Positions 27,342 to 36,460 of a stretch of DNA of 62,432 bases are shown piece after piece (the stretch's first letter is position 1; the number at the start of each line of letters is the position of its first letter). This DNA is from Saprospiraceae bacterium (GTDB lineage: Bacteria > Bacteroidota > Bacteroidia > Chitinophagales > Saprospiraceae). The notes beneath the pieces are model-generated. The model did not search any database. It saw nothing but the letters and a program-made list of their open reading frames with translations, and had not been told where the DNA came from. The stretch covers positions 37,952 to 100,383 of the forward strand of contig JAHDFQ010000002.1 in assembly GCA_020628085.1 (NCBI GenBank), in the 5' to 3' direction. Both the position numbers and the translations under genes were made by a program.

Positions 27342-28652
27342 ATGAAAATCAGTATTTTTGGATTAGGGTATGTCGGTGCTGTTTCGTGCGCCTGTTTTGC
27401 GAAACTTGGTCACGAGGTATGGGGAGTGGATATAAATCCACATAAAATAGATTTAATTAATGCTGGAAAATCACCCATTGTAGAGAAAGACTTAGATGAT
27501 TACATCAAAAGAGGTGTACAAGATGGCAAAATACAAGCACTAGCAGATGTGAAACATGCCGTTCATGCCAGTGATATTTCTATCGTGTGCGTCGGAACAC
27601 CCAGCCAGCTGAATGGCAATATTGATTTGACGTATATCTATAAAGTGTGTATGCAAATAGGTGAAGCATTAAAAGATAAAAATGGATTTCATTCTATTTT
27701 AATCCGTAGTACGGTTGTGCCAGGAACCGTACAGGAATGTGCAGATATTATTGCTAACACATCAGGTAAAGAACATCTAAAGGATTTTGGTGTAGGATCA
27801 AACCCTGAATTTCTAAGAGAAGGAACAGCTATTTTTGATTTCTGGAATCCACCGTATACGATCATCGGGACTCAAAGTGAAAAAACAGAAGCTCAAGTCA
27901 ATGAATTGTATAAGGATATTGAGGCACCCATTTATACCCTAAAGCCCGAAGAATCAGAAATGATTAAATACGCCAATAACAATTTTCATGCGATGAAGAT
28001 TACCTTCGCTAACGAAATTGGCAATATTTGTAAGGAGCTGAACGTAGATGGACATCGAGTAATGGAAATTGTTGCGAAGGATACTAAACTCAATCTGTCA
28101 CCCTATTATCTCAAACCTGGCTTTGCTTTTGGTGGTTCATGCTTGCCTAAAGATGTCCGTGGACTCAATTACCGAGCAAAATTATTGGACGTCAAAACGC
28201 CACTTTTAAATAGTCTACTGGAAAGTAATGAGTATCAAGTCCAGCGAGGGTTACAAATGGTATTTGAAACAGGAAAACGTAAAGTTGGTGTACTCGGCTT
28301 TGCATTCAAAGCAGGTACAGACGACATGCGGGAAAGCCCTATGATTACTCTAATTGAAACTTTAATTGGTAAAGGATACGACTTATCATTGTATGATAGT
28401 AATGTCTTATTATCTAAATTAATGGGAAAAAATAAGGACTACATTATCGGACATATTCCACATATTGCTCGTTTATTAAAAGAAAAAATTCAAACGGTCA
28501 TTGATGAGTCGGAAGTTATTATTATTGGTAATAAAGCCCCTGCTTTTAAAGAAATTTTAAAAACCATACCCAAAGAAAAAATCGTTATAGATTTAGTTCG
28601 TATGGATACCAACCGTACGTCAAGTGATAATTATCAAGGTATATGCTGGTAA
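27342..28652 (+). CDS. algD: GDP-mannose 6-dehydrogenase (AlgD family)
   Basis: 436 residues, the same length as Pseudomonas AlgD. NAD-binding GLGYVGAVS is at 7-15, the catalytic cysteine is C267 in GFAFGGSCLPKD, and the protein ends in GICW as AlgD does. It oxidises GDP-mannose to GDP-mannuronate. No alginate polymerase or export genes are in the window, so the product is probably a repeat-unit sugar rather than alginate. gmd follows 65 bases later and competes for the same GDP-mannose. Confidence 0.87.
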   Translation: MKISIFGLGYVGAVSCACFAKLGHEVWGVDINPHKIDLINAGKSPIVEKDLDDYIKRGVQDGKIQALADVKHAVHASDISIVCVGTPSQLNGNIDLTYIYKVCMQIGEALKDKNGFHSILIRSTVVPGTVQECADIIANTSGKEHLKDFGVGSNPEFLREGTAIFDFWNPPYTIIGTQSEKTEAQVNELYKDIEAPIYTLKPEESEMIKYANNNFHAMKITFANEIGNICKELNVDGHRVMEIVAKDTKLNLSPYYLKPGFAFGGSCLPKDVRGLNYRAKLLDVKTPLLNSLLESNEYQVQRGLQMVFETGKRKVGVLGFAFKAGTDDMRESPMITLIETLIGKGYDLSLYDSNVLLSKLMGKNKDYIIGHIPHIARLLKEKIQTVIDESEVIIIGNKAPAFKEILKTIPKEKIVIDLVRMDTNRTSSDNYQGICW

Positions 28653-28717
28653 AATAAATTAAACAAGTAACTACAATAGCCGTATAAATAGATCATAAAA
28701 ATAAGATTTCTCCTAAT

Positions 28718-29830
28718 ATGAAAAAAGCATTAATCACAGGAATAACAGGACAGGACGGAGCATATTTAGCTGATCTTTTAATTAAAAAAGGCTATGAGGT
28801 ACACGGTATAAAGCGTAGAAGCTCGCTTTTTAATACAGGTAGAATAGATTCTCTGTATCAAGATCCGCATGTTGATAATCGGAATTTTATCCTTCACTAC
28901 GGAGACTTGACCGATAGTACCAACATCATTCGTATTGTTCAAGATGTACAGCCTGATGAGATTTATAATCTGGGTGCAATGTCACATGTTAAAGTAAGTT
29001 TTGATGCACCAGAATATACGGCTAATGTAGACGCACTAGGAACACTCCGTATCTTAGAAGCCGTTCGTATATTAGGACTAGGTGAAAAAACGAAAATTTA
29101 TCAAGCGTCTACTTCTGAGCTGTATGGTTTAGTACAAGAAGTACCACAATCTGAAAAAACGCCGTTTTATCCACGTTCACCGTATGCGGTTGCTAAAATG
29201 TATGGATTTTGGATCACAGTCAATTATCGAGAAGCTTATAATATGTATGCTTGTAATGGAATTTTGTTTAATCACGAAAGTCCAATGCGTGGAGAAACAT
29301 TTGTAACCCGAAAAATTACTCGTGCCGCTGCTAAAATAGCTTTGGGTCTACAAGACAAATTATACCTTGGAAATTTGAATGCAAAAAGAGATTGGGGACA
29401 CGCTAAGGATTATGTCGAAGCCATGTGGCTCATGCTACAACAAGAAAAAGCAGAAGATTTTGTTATCGCAACAGGTGTAACCACTTCTATTCGTGATTTT
29501 GTTCGCTTGGCTTTCGCCGAGCTAGGCATTGAAGTAGCTTTTAAAGGTGAAGATCAACAAGAAGTTGGAGTCGTTGTAAATTGTACGAATCCTGATTATC
29601 AATTAGAAATAGGTCGTGAAATTATCGCTGTTGATCCACGTTATTTCCGTCCTACAGAAGTAGAATTATTAATTGGTGATCCCACAAAATCCAATACCAA
29701 ACTAGGTTGGACACCCAAATATGATTTGGCAGGCCTAGTCAAAGAAATGGTCGCACACGATTTGGATTTATTCCAAAAAAATAAGATATTAATGGATTCA
29801 GGTTTTGAGGTTAAAAATGAGTTTGAGTAG
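28718..29830 (+). CDS. gmd: GDP-mannose 4,6-dehydratase
   Basis: 370 residues. NADP-binding [10 protein letters not shown] is at 7-16, the catalytic YAVAK at Y156-K160, and the typical [20 protein letters not shown] segment is intact. It makes GDP-4-keto-6-deoxymannose, the precursor of GDP-L-fucose and related 6-deoxysugars. Its usual partner fcl is 1.96 kb downstream, beyond a toxin-antitoxin pair and an opposite-strand gene. Confidence 0.93.
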   Translation: MKKALITGITGQDGAYLADLLIKKGYEVHGIKRRSSLFNTGRIDSLYQDPHVDNRNFILHYGDLTDSTNIIRIVQDVQPDEIYNLGAMSHVKVSFDAPEYTANVDALGTLRILEAVRILGLGEKTKIYQASTSELYGLVQEVPQSEKTPFYPRSPYAVAKMYGFWITVNYREAYNMYACNGILFNHESPMRGETFVTRKITRAAAKIALGLQDKLYLGNLNAKRDWGHAKDYVEAMWLMLQQEKAEDFVIATGVTTSIRDFVRLAFAELGIEVAFKGEDQQEVGVVVNCTNPDYQLEIGREIIAVDPRYFRPTEVELLIGDPTKSNTKLGWTPKYDLAGLVKEMVAHDLDLFQKNKILMDSGFEVKNEFE

Positions 29831-29885
29831 GTATTGGGTTGAGCAATAGTGTTAGAATTGTCGTAACTTGGTGAAAACGAATAAG

Positions 29886-30119
29886 ATGAAATTATTAGAT
29901 AGAATAACAATAGATGATGCTATTTGTAATGGTAAGCCAACCATAAGAGGTAATCGTATAACTGTTCATACAATATTAGAGTTTTTACTATCAGGAACAT
30001 CTAATGATGAAATATTATATCAATATCCAATTCTTGAAAAAGAAGATTTAGAAGCGTGTAAAGAATTTGCTTTATTGGTTATGAATAATAAATATACACT
30101 CAAAGGTATAGCTGCATAA
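29886..30119 (+). CDS. DUF433 antitoxin (VapB-like)
   Basis: About 77 residues starting from the ATG at 29886; GTG 29871 is an alternative five codons earlier. The sequence (ICNGKPTIRGNRITVHTIL, then SNDEILYQYPILEKEDL) is the DUF433 fold, a winged-helix-like antitoxin commonly paired with DUF5615 PIN-like toxins. Its stop TAA shares one base with the next ATG, so translation is coupled. It should neutralise the partner and repress their promoter, by family knowledge. Confidence 0.82.
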   Translation: MKLLDRITIDDAICNGKPTIRGNRITVHTILEFLLSGTSNDEILYQYPILEKEDLEACKEFALLVMNNKYTLKGIAA

Positions 30120-30448
30120 TGGTTGATTTTCTAATAGATGTCAATTTGCCATATTATTTTCAACTTTGGAAAGGAAATAAATATGTTCATCAAAACGACA
30201 TAGACGCTAAAGCATCTGACCGAGAAATATGGGATTATGCTAGGAAAAAGAACTTAACAATTATTACAAAAGACAGTGATTTTTCTAATCGAATCCTAAT
30301 TTCAGAACCTCCTCCAAAGATAATTCATATAAAATTTGGAAATCTCAAAATGAAAGAATTTCATGAGATTATTAATTCTATCTGGAATGAGGTTTTAGCG
30401 ATGTCAAGTAAAACAAGTTGGTTAATGTGTATAAGGATAGAAGAATAG
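30119..30448 (+). CDS. DUF5615 PIN-like toxin
   Basis: 109 residues, PIN-like RNase fold. D7 in FLIDVNLP, D39 near DREIWDY, and D52/D54 in ITKDSDF supply the acidic active site expected of DUF5615 proteins. Paired with the DUF433 gene it forms a type II toxin-antitoxin module. It is inserted between gmd and fcl on the coding strand, where it has no evident metabolic role. Confidence 0.82.
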   Translation: MVDFLIDVNLPYYFQLWKGNKYVHQNDIDAKASDREIWDYARKKNLTIITKDSDFSNRILISEPPPKIIHIKFGNLKMKEFHEIINSIWNEVLAMSSKTSWLMCIRIEE

Positions 30449-30479
30449 AAGGAATTAATTGAAGTTGGCTTAAGAATTA

Positions 30480-31610
30480 CTACTCCACCTTCACATAAAA
30501 TGCTAATTCCCTCAAAAAATCAGCGTCAAAAGCACGGATGTTCTTTAAGTCATCGGTGCTTTTGTAATTTCCATGGTTTTCTCTGTAGTTGACAATAATT
30601 TGTGCTTGCCGACTATTCAACAAAGGGTGCTTGCTCAATTCTTTTCGAGTGGCGGTGTTGATATTTAGTTTTTTGATTTCAAAAGGAGACATTACTAATT
30701 GAGGGGTGATTTTTTGAAAAATACTATCTTCTAAACCATAAACAGTACGAATTTGCTCGATACTATGAAACCCACCTAAGGCTTCTCGATAATCCACAAT
30801 CCGTTTAGAAAGGACTTTTCCAATGCCTGAAATCAATTCCCATTCTTCACGAGCGGCTATATTAATATCTATTTTTTCTTTGGTATAAACGATCGTTGAA
30901 GTTGTATCTTTCTTGAAAACTGGTTTCGATGATTGCTCCGTTTTTGCTTCTTTTACAATATTAATGTAAGGTTTCAATCGTAAAAAGTTGGTTTCAGTTA
31001 AACCAAAAATTTTCTTGAAATCATCAGGTTTTCTAAAATGTCCCTTCGCTCGGAAGTTCAAAATTGTTGAAACAACTCGATTGCTCAATCCCAAACGTTG
31101 GAGTTCTTCTTTTGTAGCAGTATTGGGATCAAATAAAAATAATTCTATCTCTTTTTTTGGAACATTACTATATGAAGTAGGAATATCATTCGGTTTTTGA
31201 TACCCTTTTTGATAAGGTAATTGAATATAGGGTTCAAGTCGTTTGTAGTCGGCATCCGAAATCCCATATACTTTTTTAAAATCTTCTTTTTTTCTAAAAG
31301 ACCCACCTTTTTCACGATATTTGAGAATCCGTTTAGCAATTTTGGGAGATAATCCTAATTTGATAAAATCATCCACACTTGCTTGATTAGGATTGAAGTC
31401 AAAAGGAATGACAACAATATTATCATAAGCACTTGGGATATTATTAGCAGGAGGGAGTTCTTCTATCGTGATTGGAACAATTTCGGAAGGATTAAAATAC
31501 TCATATCCAAAAAAAACTAAGGGAACAAGAACGCATAGCACTGTTAAAGTGATAAAACCATTACGTTCACTTTTGGTATATTGAAAGTAGTCTTTCAAAT
31601 AGTTTTTCAT
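30480..31610 (-). CDS. Membrane-anchored protein with four helix-hairpin-helix repeats (ComEA-like)
   Basis: 376 residues. One membrane helix lies near residues 19-36, followed by four tandem helix-hairpin-helix units of about 65-70 residues, each opening with an N-x-A-s motif (FNPNQAS, FDPNTAT, INIAARE, INTATRKE) and containing a GL/GI hairpin. Such domains bind DNA backbone non-specifically; ComEA has one pair and acts in DNA uptake. Four copies on one anchored protein is more than usual. It runs against the surrounding plus-strand sugar genes. Confidence 0.8.
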   Translation of the reverse strand: MKNYLKDYFQYTKSERNGFITLTVLCVLVPLVFFGYEYFNPSEIVPITIEELPPANNIPSAYDNIVVIPFDFNPNQASVDDFIKLGLSPKIAKRILKYREKGGSFRKKEDFKKVYGISDADYKRLEPYIQLPYQKGYQKPNDIPTSYSNVPKKEIELFLFDPNTATKEELQRLGLSNRVVSTILNFRAKGHFRKPDDFKKIFGLTETNFLRLKPYINIVKEAKTEQSSKPVFKKDTTSTIVYTKEKIDINIAAREEWELISGIGKVLSKRIVDYREALGGFHSIEQIRTVYGLEDSIFQKITPQLVMSPFEIKKLNINTATRKELSKHPLLNSRQAQIIVNYRENHGNYKSTDDLKNIRAFDADFLRELAFYVKVE

Positions 31611-31685
31611 AGTACATATAATGTTTTACTGTTTAAAATAAAATTATTTTTTTAAAATTTGATAATTTACTTTGTAAACAGTAAT

Positions 31686-31736
31686 ACCGAAGGAGTAAAT
31701 AGCTATTAAATTTCAGTTTCTTACTCCGTTCTCGGT
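31686..31736. repeat. Two-step inverted repeat in the HhH-fcl divergent gap
   Basis: GGAGTAA (31692-31698) pairs with TTACTCC (31721-31727), and outside it ACCGA (31686-31690) pairs with TCGGT (31732-31736). Located between two divergent starts, it could be a leader hairpin of fcl or an operator. No U tract follows. Confidence 0.45.
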
Positions 31737-31793
31737 AAAGATTCATAATCTGACCGAAAAATTAAGAGTAAATCTACAGAAAAAAGAAAAATC

Positions 31794-32729
31794 ATGGATA
31801 AAAACGCAAAAGTATATATTGCAGGACACCGAGGTATGGTGGGGTCAGCGATCAAGCGACGTTTAGAACAGGCTAGGTTCACTAACTTTGTAACTCGTAC
31901 ATCTAGCGAATTAGACTTACGCAATCAAGCTGCGGTAAATGCTTTTTTTGAAGAAGAAAAACCAAACTATGTATTTTTAGCTGCTGCTAAAGTCGGTGGG
32001 ATTTTAGCAAATAATACTTATCGAGGTGAGTTTATTTATGATAATTTGATGATTCAGAACAACGTCATGCACGCTGCTCACATCAATGGTGTTGATAAAT
32101 TGATGTTTTTGGGTTCTTCTTGTATTTATCCTAAAATGGCACCGCAGCCCATGACCGAAGATTCTTTATTAACAGGTGTTTTAGAACCGACAAACGAACC
32201 TTATGCTGTTGCCAAAATCGCTGGAATCAAATTAGCAGATGCCTATCGCTCTCAATATGGCAGTGACTTTATTTCTGTTATGCCCACCAATTTATACGGA
32301 CCAAATGACAATTACGACCTTCAAAAATCACACGTTTTACCTGCTTTAATGCGAAAATTTATCGAAGCCAAAAGAGACAATAAAACACATGTGATGATGT
32401 GGGGAACGGGTTCTCCCAAACGAGAATTTCTGCATGTAGACGACCTAGCCGATGCGTGTTATTATCTAATGCAAACCTATAGTGATGCTGGTTTGGTCAA
32501 TATTGGAACAGGTGAGGATTTAGCTATTATTGAACTAGCAGAACTGATAAAAAAGACAGTCGGATTTGAAGGAGAAATTATGCTCGACACAACCAAACCC
32601 GACGGCACGCCCCGAAAATTAATGAATGTTGATAAACTCGAAAAATTGGGCTGGACAGCTAAAATAAGTCTTGAAAAAGGCGTTCAAATGGTGTACGATG
32701 ATGTGAAGGATATCGTTTGGGAAGGTTAA
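31794..32729 (+). CDS. fcl: GDP-L-fucose synthase
   Basis: 311 residues. NADP-binding GHRGMVGSA is at 11-19, GSSC at 107-110 and the catalytic YAVAK at Y137-K141. It epimerises and reduces the product of Gmd to GDP-L-fucose. Separated from gmd by the toxin-antitoxin module and the HhH gene, it has its own upstream region with an inverted repeat. A 14-base hairpin follows its stop codon. Confidence 0.92.
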   Translation: MDKNAKVYIAGHRGMVGSAIKRRLEQARFTNFVTRTSSELDLRNQAAVNAFFEEEKPNYVFLAAAKVGGILANNTYRGEFIYDNLMIQNNVMHAAHINGVDKLMFLGSSCIYPKMAPQPMTEDSLLTGVLEPTNEPYAVAKIAGIKLADAYRSQYGSDFISVMPTNLYGPNDNYDLQKSHVLPALMRKFIEAKRDNKTHVMMWGTGSPKREFLHVDDLADACYYLMQTYSDAGLVNIGTGEDLAIIELAELIKKTVGFEGEIMLDTTKPDGTPRKLMNVDKLEKLGWTAKISLEKGVQMVYDDVKDIVWEG

Positions 32730-32735
32730 TGTAGA

Positions 32736-32765
32736 GTCAAATGATGACTTTAGTCACCATTTGAC
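32736..32765. repeat. Intergenic hairpin after fcl
   Basis: GTCAAATGATGACT (32736-32749) pairs with AGTCACCATTTGAC (32752-32765) with a single mismatch and a two-base loop. No T-run follows on either strand, so it is more likely a processing or stabilising hairpin than an intrinsic terminator. Confidence 0.55.
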
Positions 32766-32788
32766 TTCCACCACATAAAATATATAAA

Positions 32789-33679
32789 ATGAAAAACTTC
32801 TTATTTCTTCTTTCAATATTGATAGTCGCTTCTTGTGATGTATCTGTTGGTAATAGACCCCAGAATATACCCAAACGTACATCTAATAATTACCAACTAG
32901 GATATAACTTAACCCGACCCGATACCATCATCCGTTTATCCAATAAATTAGTAGAAATATCAGGTTTGACCGTTGCCAATGAAACCCAGTTATATGCCGT
33001 TAATGACGAGCAAGCGATCATTTTTGCCATCAACAAAGCGAACGGTGAAATTGAGTCTTTTTCTGATTTTGGTAAAGACGGTGATTTTGAAGGCATCGAA
33101 ATGATTAACGACAAAATTTATGTCCTCAAAAATAACGGAACAGTCTATGCCGTCGAATTAAATGAAGGTATACAAACCGAAAAATACAGCACCGAACTCA
33201 AACCCTCCAACGACGTCGAAGGATTGGGTTATGATCCTGTTACGCATCAGCTACTGTTAGCTTGTAAGGGAAAAGCTGGTGACGGCGCAGCATTCAAAGA
33301 TATGCGAGCTGTATATGGTTTCGATTTAAGTATGAATAGCTTACTAGATCAACCCCGATTATTGATTACCGAAAAAGATACCAAAGCCTTTGTACAAACC
33401 TATTATGGCGACAAAGCTGCACTACTCAAACGAATCAAAAGCTTTGCGCCATCTGCCATTGCCGTCCACCCAAAAACGGGTGATTGGTGGATATTGTCCA
33501 CCGTTGGCAAAACACTCATCGTTGTTTCTCCACAAGGCAAGATTCAAACCATTGAATTTTTAGATAAAAAAATATTCCCACAACCCGAAGGTATTTGTTT
33601 TGAGGCAGATGGTACACTTTTTATTAGTTCCGAAGGTGCAGGAGCGAAAGCGAGGTTGATAAGGTTTGAGAGTCGGTAG
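32789..33679 (+). CDS. SdiA-regulated-type beta-propeller lipoprotein
   Basis: 296 residues with lipobox VASC (C16). The body has repeated beta-propeller strands (SGLTVANETQLYAVNDE, GDFEGIEMINDKIYVL, NDVEGLGYDPVTHQLLL, PSAIAVHPKTGDWW) that match the SdiA-regulated/phytase-like fold. The family is often envelope-associated and of unknown enzymatic activity. It follows fcl after the hairpin and could be in the same transcript. Confidence 0.7.
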   Translation: MKNFLFLLSILIVASCDVSVGNRPQNIPKRTSNNYQLGYNLTRPDTIIRLSNKLVEISGLTVANETQLYAVNDEQAIIFAINKANGEIESFSDFGKDGDFEGIEMINDKIYVLKNNGTVYAVELNEGIQTEKYSTELKPSNDVEGLGYDPVTHQLLLACKGKAGDGAAFKDMRAVYGFDLSMNSLLDQPRLLITEKDTKAFVQTYYGDKAALLKRIKSFAPSAIAVHPKTGDWWILSTVGKTLIVVSPQGKIQTIEFLDKKIFPQPEGICFEADGTLFISSEGAGAKARLIRFESR

Positions 33680-33730
33680 TTTTGAGGCTTATTCATTATG
33701 AGTTGAAGTATTTTAAAACACTAATACGAA

Positions 33731-34084
33731 ATGGTTTCTTTTAAAGTAGAGAATAGAATTATTAAACGTGAAGAAGTTTGGTACAATCATAAGATAAATC
33801 TGAATAATGCTAACTATTTATATAGTGTTGAAATTGATGAGGGTGAGCCTGTTATTTCTCATTTATTGAAAATTCATGCAAAGTCAATTATTGATAAGTC
33901 TTTTTTGTTAGAGCTTAAAAAGGCAGAAATGAATTATTTTAATACTATTCAGCACATATTGGACTATTATGATTGGACTAGAAATACAGAAAATTCAGTA
34001 ACTTGGGTTTTTAATTTCATAGATGATGTAAGGGCTGAAAACGGGAAAATTATTATTGAAGGATTTGCATCAATTTCATATTAA
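33731..34084 (+). CDS. Hypothetical protein, 117 residues
   Basis: Not recognised. No signal peptide or membrane segment. The sequence is mixed alpha/beta with several aromatic-rich strands (KREEVWYNHKI, SVTWVFNFIDDV) and an internal charged helix (DKSFLLELKKAEMNYF). It stands alone between a lipoprotein gene and a degenerate intergenic stretch, and may be an accessory gene. The codon use looks like its neighbours. Confidence 0.5.
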   Translation: MVSFKVENRIIKREEVWYNHKINLNNANYLYSVEIDEGEPVISHLLKIHAKSIIDKSFLLELKKAEMNYFNTIQHILDYYDWTRNTENSVTWVFNFIDDVRAENGKIIIEGFASISY

Positions 34085-34415
34085 AGTTTCCAGATCAATA
34101 CAACTAAAAGAACTGCTAGGCGTAGAATTTTCTACGTCTTGATGTCAGCAAAACTCTATTTTCGGGGAGGATAAAACGGTTTGGTTAAAAGACAAGGATC
34201 AGTTTCCAAAAACGAATCAGACCTTACTGTATCAATTATAGCATCCTAACACCTTCTTACACAGCTCGTCTCCAACGAATATATCTTCCCCACATTCAAA
34301 AAAAATACCCGAGACAATTTTTAGATTTTTTAAAACCGTCCAATCTAGCAAAATTCCCAAATTTTCTATATATTTGTCATAACAACTATTATTAAAACAA
34401 GTTAATTTACGAAAT
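34085..34415. other. Gene-free 331 bases with a possible decayed reading frame
   Basis: Frame 34092 to about 34240 reads as plausible protein on both sides of one TGA (IQLKELLGVEFSTS, stop, then FGEDKTVWLKDKDQFPK), before a final TAG. This could be the remnant of a small gene, but it may be chance. Near the 3' end, TATATTTG at 34369-34376 is a candidate -7 element for hppD. Confidence 0.3.
34369..34376 (+). promoter_or_regulatory. Candidate -7 element (TATATTTG) for hppD
   Basis: TATATTTG matches TAnnTTTG and lies 40 bases before the hppD ATG. No clear TTG is found at the usual spacing upstream. Confidence 0.4.
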
Positions 34416-35549
34416 ATGTCAACGCTAACATCTGATTTACCAAAACTACACGAGAAGGCAGGCGATTTTATGCCCATCAATGGAACGGATTATATCGAAT
34501 TGTATGTGAGTAATGCCAAGCAAGCAGCACATTTTTATCGCTCGGCTATGGGATTTCAAGCACTAGCCTATGCTGGTTTGGAAACGGGTTTAAGAGACCG
34601 AGAATCGTATGTGGTGGTGCAAGACAAAATCCGTATTGTGTTGACTTCACCTTTGCAAAGTGGAACAGATATTGGTCGTCATATCGACAAACACGGTGAT
34701 GGTGTCAAAGTCACAGCACTTTGGGTAGATGATGCAACTTATGCTTACGAAGCAGCTATGGAACGTGGTGCGACCTCTTACTTAAAGCCAGAAACAATCG
34801 AAGATGAACACGGAAAAGTAGTACGTTCTGGGATTTATTCTTATGGCGAAGTGGTGCATATTTTTATAGAACGAAAGGCTTATGACGGTATCTTTTTACC
34901 AGGCTATAAAGAGTGGAAAACACACTATAATCCTAGCGATGTTGGTCTGAAATATGTCGATCACATGGTTGGAAATGTGGAGTTGGGTAAGATGAATTAT
35001 TGGGTAGAATTTTACGAAAAAGTGATGGGATTCACTCAAATTTTATCGTTCGATGATAAAGACATTTCAACGGACTACACGGCATTGATGAGCAAGGTGA
35101 TGAGCAATGGCAATGGACGGATTAAGTTTCCCATCAATGAACCCGCAGCAGGAAAAAAGAAATCTCAAATCGAAGAATACCTCGATTTTTACGAAGGTGC
35201 AGGTGTACAACATATTGCGGTAGCAACTGACGATATTATCAAAACCGTAACGGAATTGCGTGATCGAGGCATTGAGTTTTTACGAGTTCCAAGTTCGTAT
35301 TATGATGTGTTGACGGATCGAGTAGGGGAGATCGACGAAGATATTGAACCATTACGAGAACTCGGAATTTTAGTAGATCGAGACGATGAAGGTTATTTGT
35401 TACAAATTTTTACGAAAACCATTCAGGCTCGTCCAACGATGTTCTTCGAGATCATCCAACGAAAAGGCGCAAATTCTTTCGGAAAAGGAAATTTCAAAGC
35501 CTTGTTTGAAGCCATCGAACGAGAACAAGAATTAAGAGGAACGTTGTAA
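34416..35549 (+). CDS. hppD: 4-hydroxyphenylpyruvate dioxygenase
   Basis: 377 residues, two vicinal-oxygen-chelate halves. The iron ligands are visible as H183 (VDHMVGN), H266 (VQHIAVA) and E345 (FFEIIQRKG). The C-terminal GKGNFKALFEAIEREQ helix gates the active site. It converts 4-hydroxyphenylpyruvate to homogentisate in tyrosine breakdown. No other gene of that pathway is adjacent. A terminator follows 41 bases after the stop. Confidence 0.95.
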   Translation: MSTLTSDLPKLHEKAGDFMPINGTDYIELYVSNAKQAAHFYRSAMGFQALAYAGLETGLRDRESYVVVQDKIRIVLTSPLQSGTDIGRHIDKHGDGVKVTALWVDDATYAYEAAMERGATSYLKPETIEDEHGKVVRSGIYSYGEVVHIFIERKAYDGIFLPGYKEWKTHYNPSDVGLKYVDHMVGNVELGKMNYWVEFYEKVMGFTQILSFDDKDISTDYTALMSKVMSNGNGRIKFPINEPAAGKKKSQIEEYLDFYEGAGVQHIAVATDDIIKTVTELRDRGIEFLRVPSSYYDVLTDRVGEIDEDIEPLRELGILVDRDDEGYLLQIFTKTIQARPTMFFEIIQRKGANSFGKGNFKALFEAIEREQELRGTL

Positions 35550-35589
35550 GCTATAAAACGAAATTTAAGATAAACTATATTACAATTGT

Positions 35590-35628
35590 AAAATGGGAAT
35601 TTGACACTGTGTTGGATTCCCGTTTTTT
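35590..35628 (+). terminator. Terminator after hppD
   Basis: AAAATGGGAAT (35590-35600) pairs with ATTCCCGTTTT (from 35616), including one U-G pair, and runs directly into a T tract ending at 35628. Confidence 0.8.
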
Positions 35629-35671
35629 ATTGGAAGAAATTCTATCTTTATGAGCATAAAATTTACGATTT

Positions 35672-36370
35672 ATGTCTAATCTTAACTTATTGATAGAGCA
35701 TTATGAGGCTGAACGTGATTATCTGAAATCAGAAATGGAGCTTTGTAAGAAAAATGCCTTTTTTATAGAAGCGCAATACTATTTTGATACTCTAATAAGG
35801 ATTAATGGACATCTTAATCATTTGTATCGTTTGAAAGATCCCAGCCACAACGATAAGAAACTTCTAAAAAGACAGATAAGTTATTTGCAAAGGTATTTTG
35901 AGAAAAATCCTAGGATCACCTACAAAAAAGAGGAGTTAGAAAAGATGAAAAAGAATCTATCTACTCTTGAGGAGGCTTCTAAACAACATTCTTTTTTTGA
36001 GGATGCTGATACTTTGGATGAGGCTTTGGAACAATTGTGGGTGTCTATTAATAAAAGGCTTTTATTTTTTGTTTTTAATGATGAGAAGGGTATTTATTGG
36101 CAATTTAGTCGGACATTATCCAATACCATAAAGATCACTTGTTCTTCTGAGATGTGTAGATATATAGAAAAAAATCATCCAAAGATTACAATTCCAAAGC
36201 TGAAAAATATAGGCTTTCGTAAGACCTCTAACTATTGGTATATTGAATTTGAATTAGTGAAATCAGAAGACACTCAATATATAAAAGGAATATTAGGGCA
36301 ATTTATTTTTGAAATATTAAGACCCATGAATATTATAAGTTCATCGTGTTTTCTGAAATGGGAGGAATAA
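35672..36370 (+). CDS. Hypothetical protein with N-terminal coiled coil, 232 residues
   Basis: Not recognised. Residues about 1-115 are strongly helical and charged (YEAERDYLKSEMELCKKN, KKEELEKMKKNLSTLEEASK), suggesting a coiled coil. The second half is mixed beta with IYWQFSRTLSN and YWYIEFELV strands. No signal peptide or membrane segment. It lies between two terminators, so it is probably a single-gene transcript. Such isolated proteins are sometimes defence or mobile accessory genes, but nothing here shows that. Confidence 0.55.
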   Translation: MSNLNLLIEHYEAERDYLKSEMELCKKNAFFIEAQYYFDTLIRINGHLNHLYRLKDPSHNDKKLLKRQISYLQRYFEKNPRITYKKEELEKMKKNLSTLEEASKQHSFFEDADTLDEALEQLWVSINKRLLFFVFNDEKGIYWQFSRTLSNTIKITCSSEMCRYIEKNHPKITIPKLKNIGFRKTSNYWYIEFELVKSEDTQYIKGILGQFIFEILRPMNIISSSCFLKWEE

Positions 36371-36372
36371 AA

Positions 36373-36402
36373 AAAGGCTTTCGAGAAATCCATCTCAAAA
36401 GC
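36373..36402. terminator. Bidirectional terminator between the coiled-coil gene and the peroxidase
   Basis: AAAGGCTTT then GAGA pairs with TCTC then AAGCCTTT around a short loop. A-rich sequence precedes and T-containing sequence follows, so it can serve both converging genes. Confidence 0.7.
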
Positions 36403-36460
36403 CTTTACATGTTTTCTAACAGTACTTTATTTAAAAAGTAGCTATTTTTTGTGTCATTTA

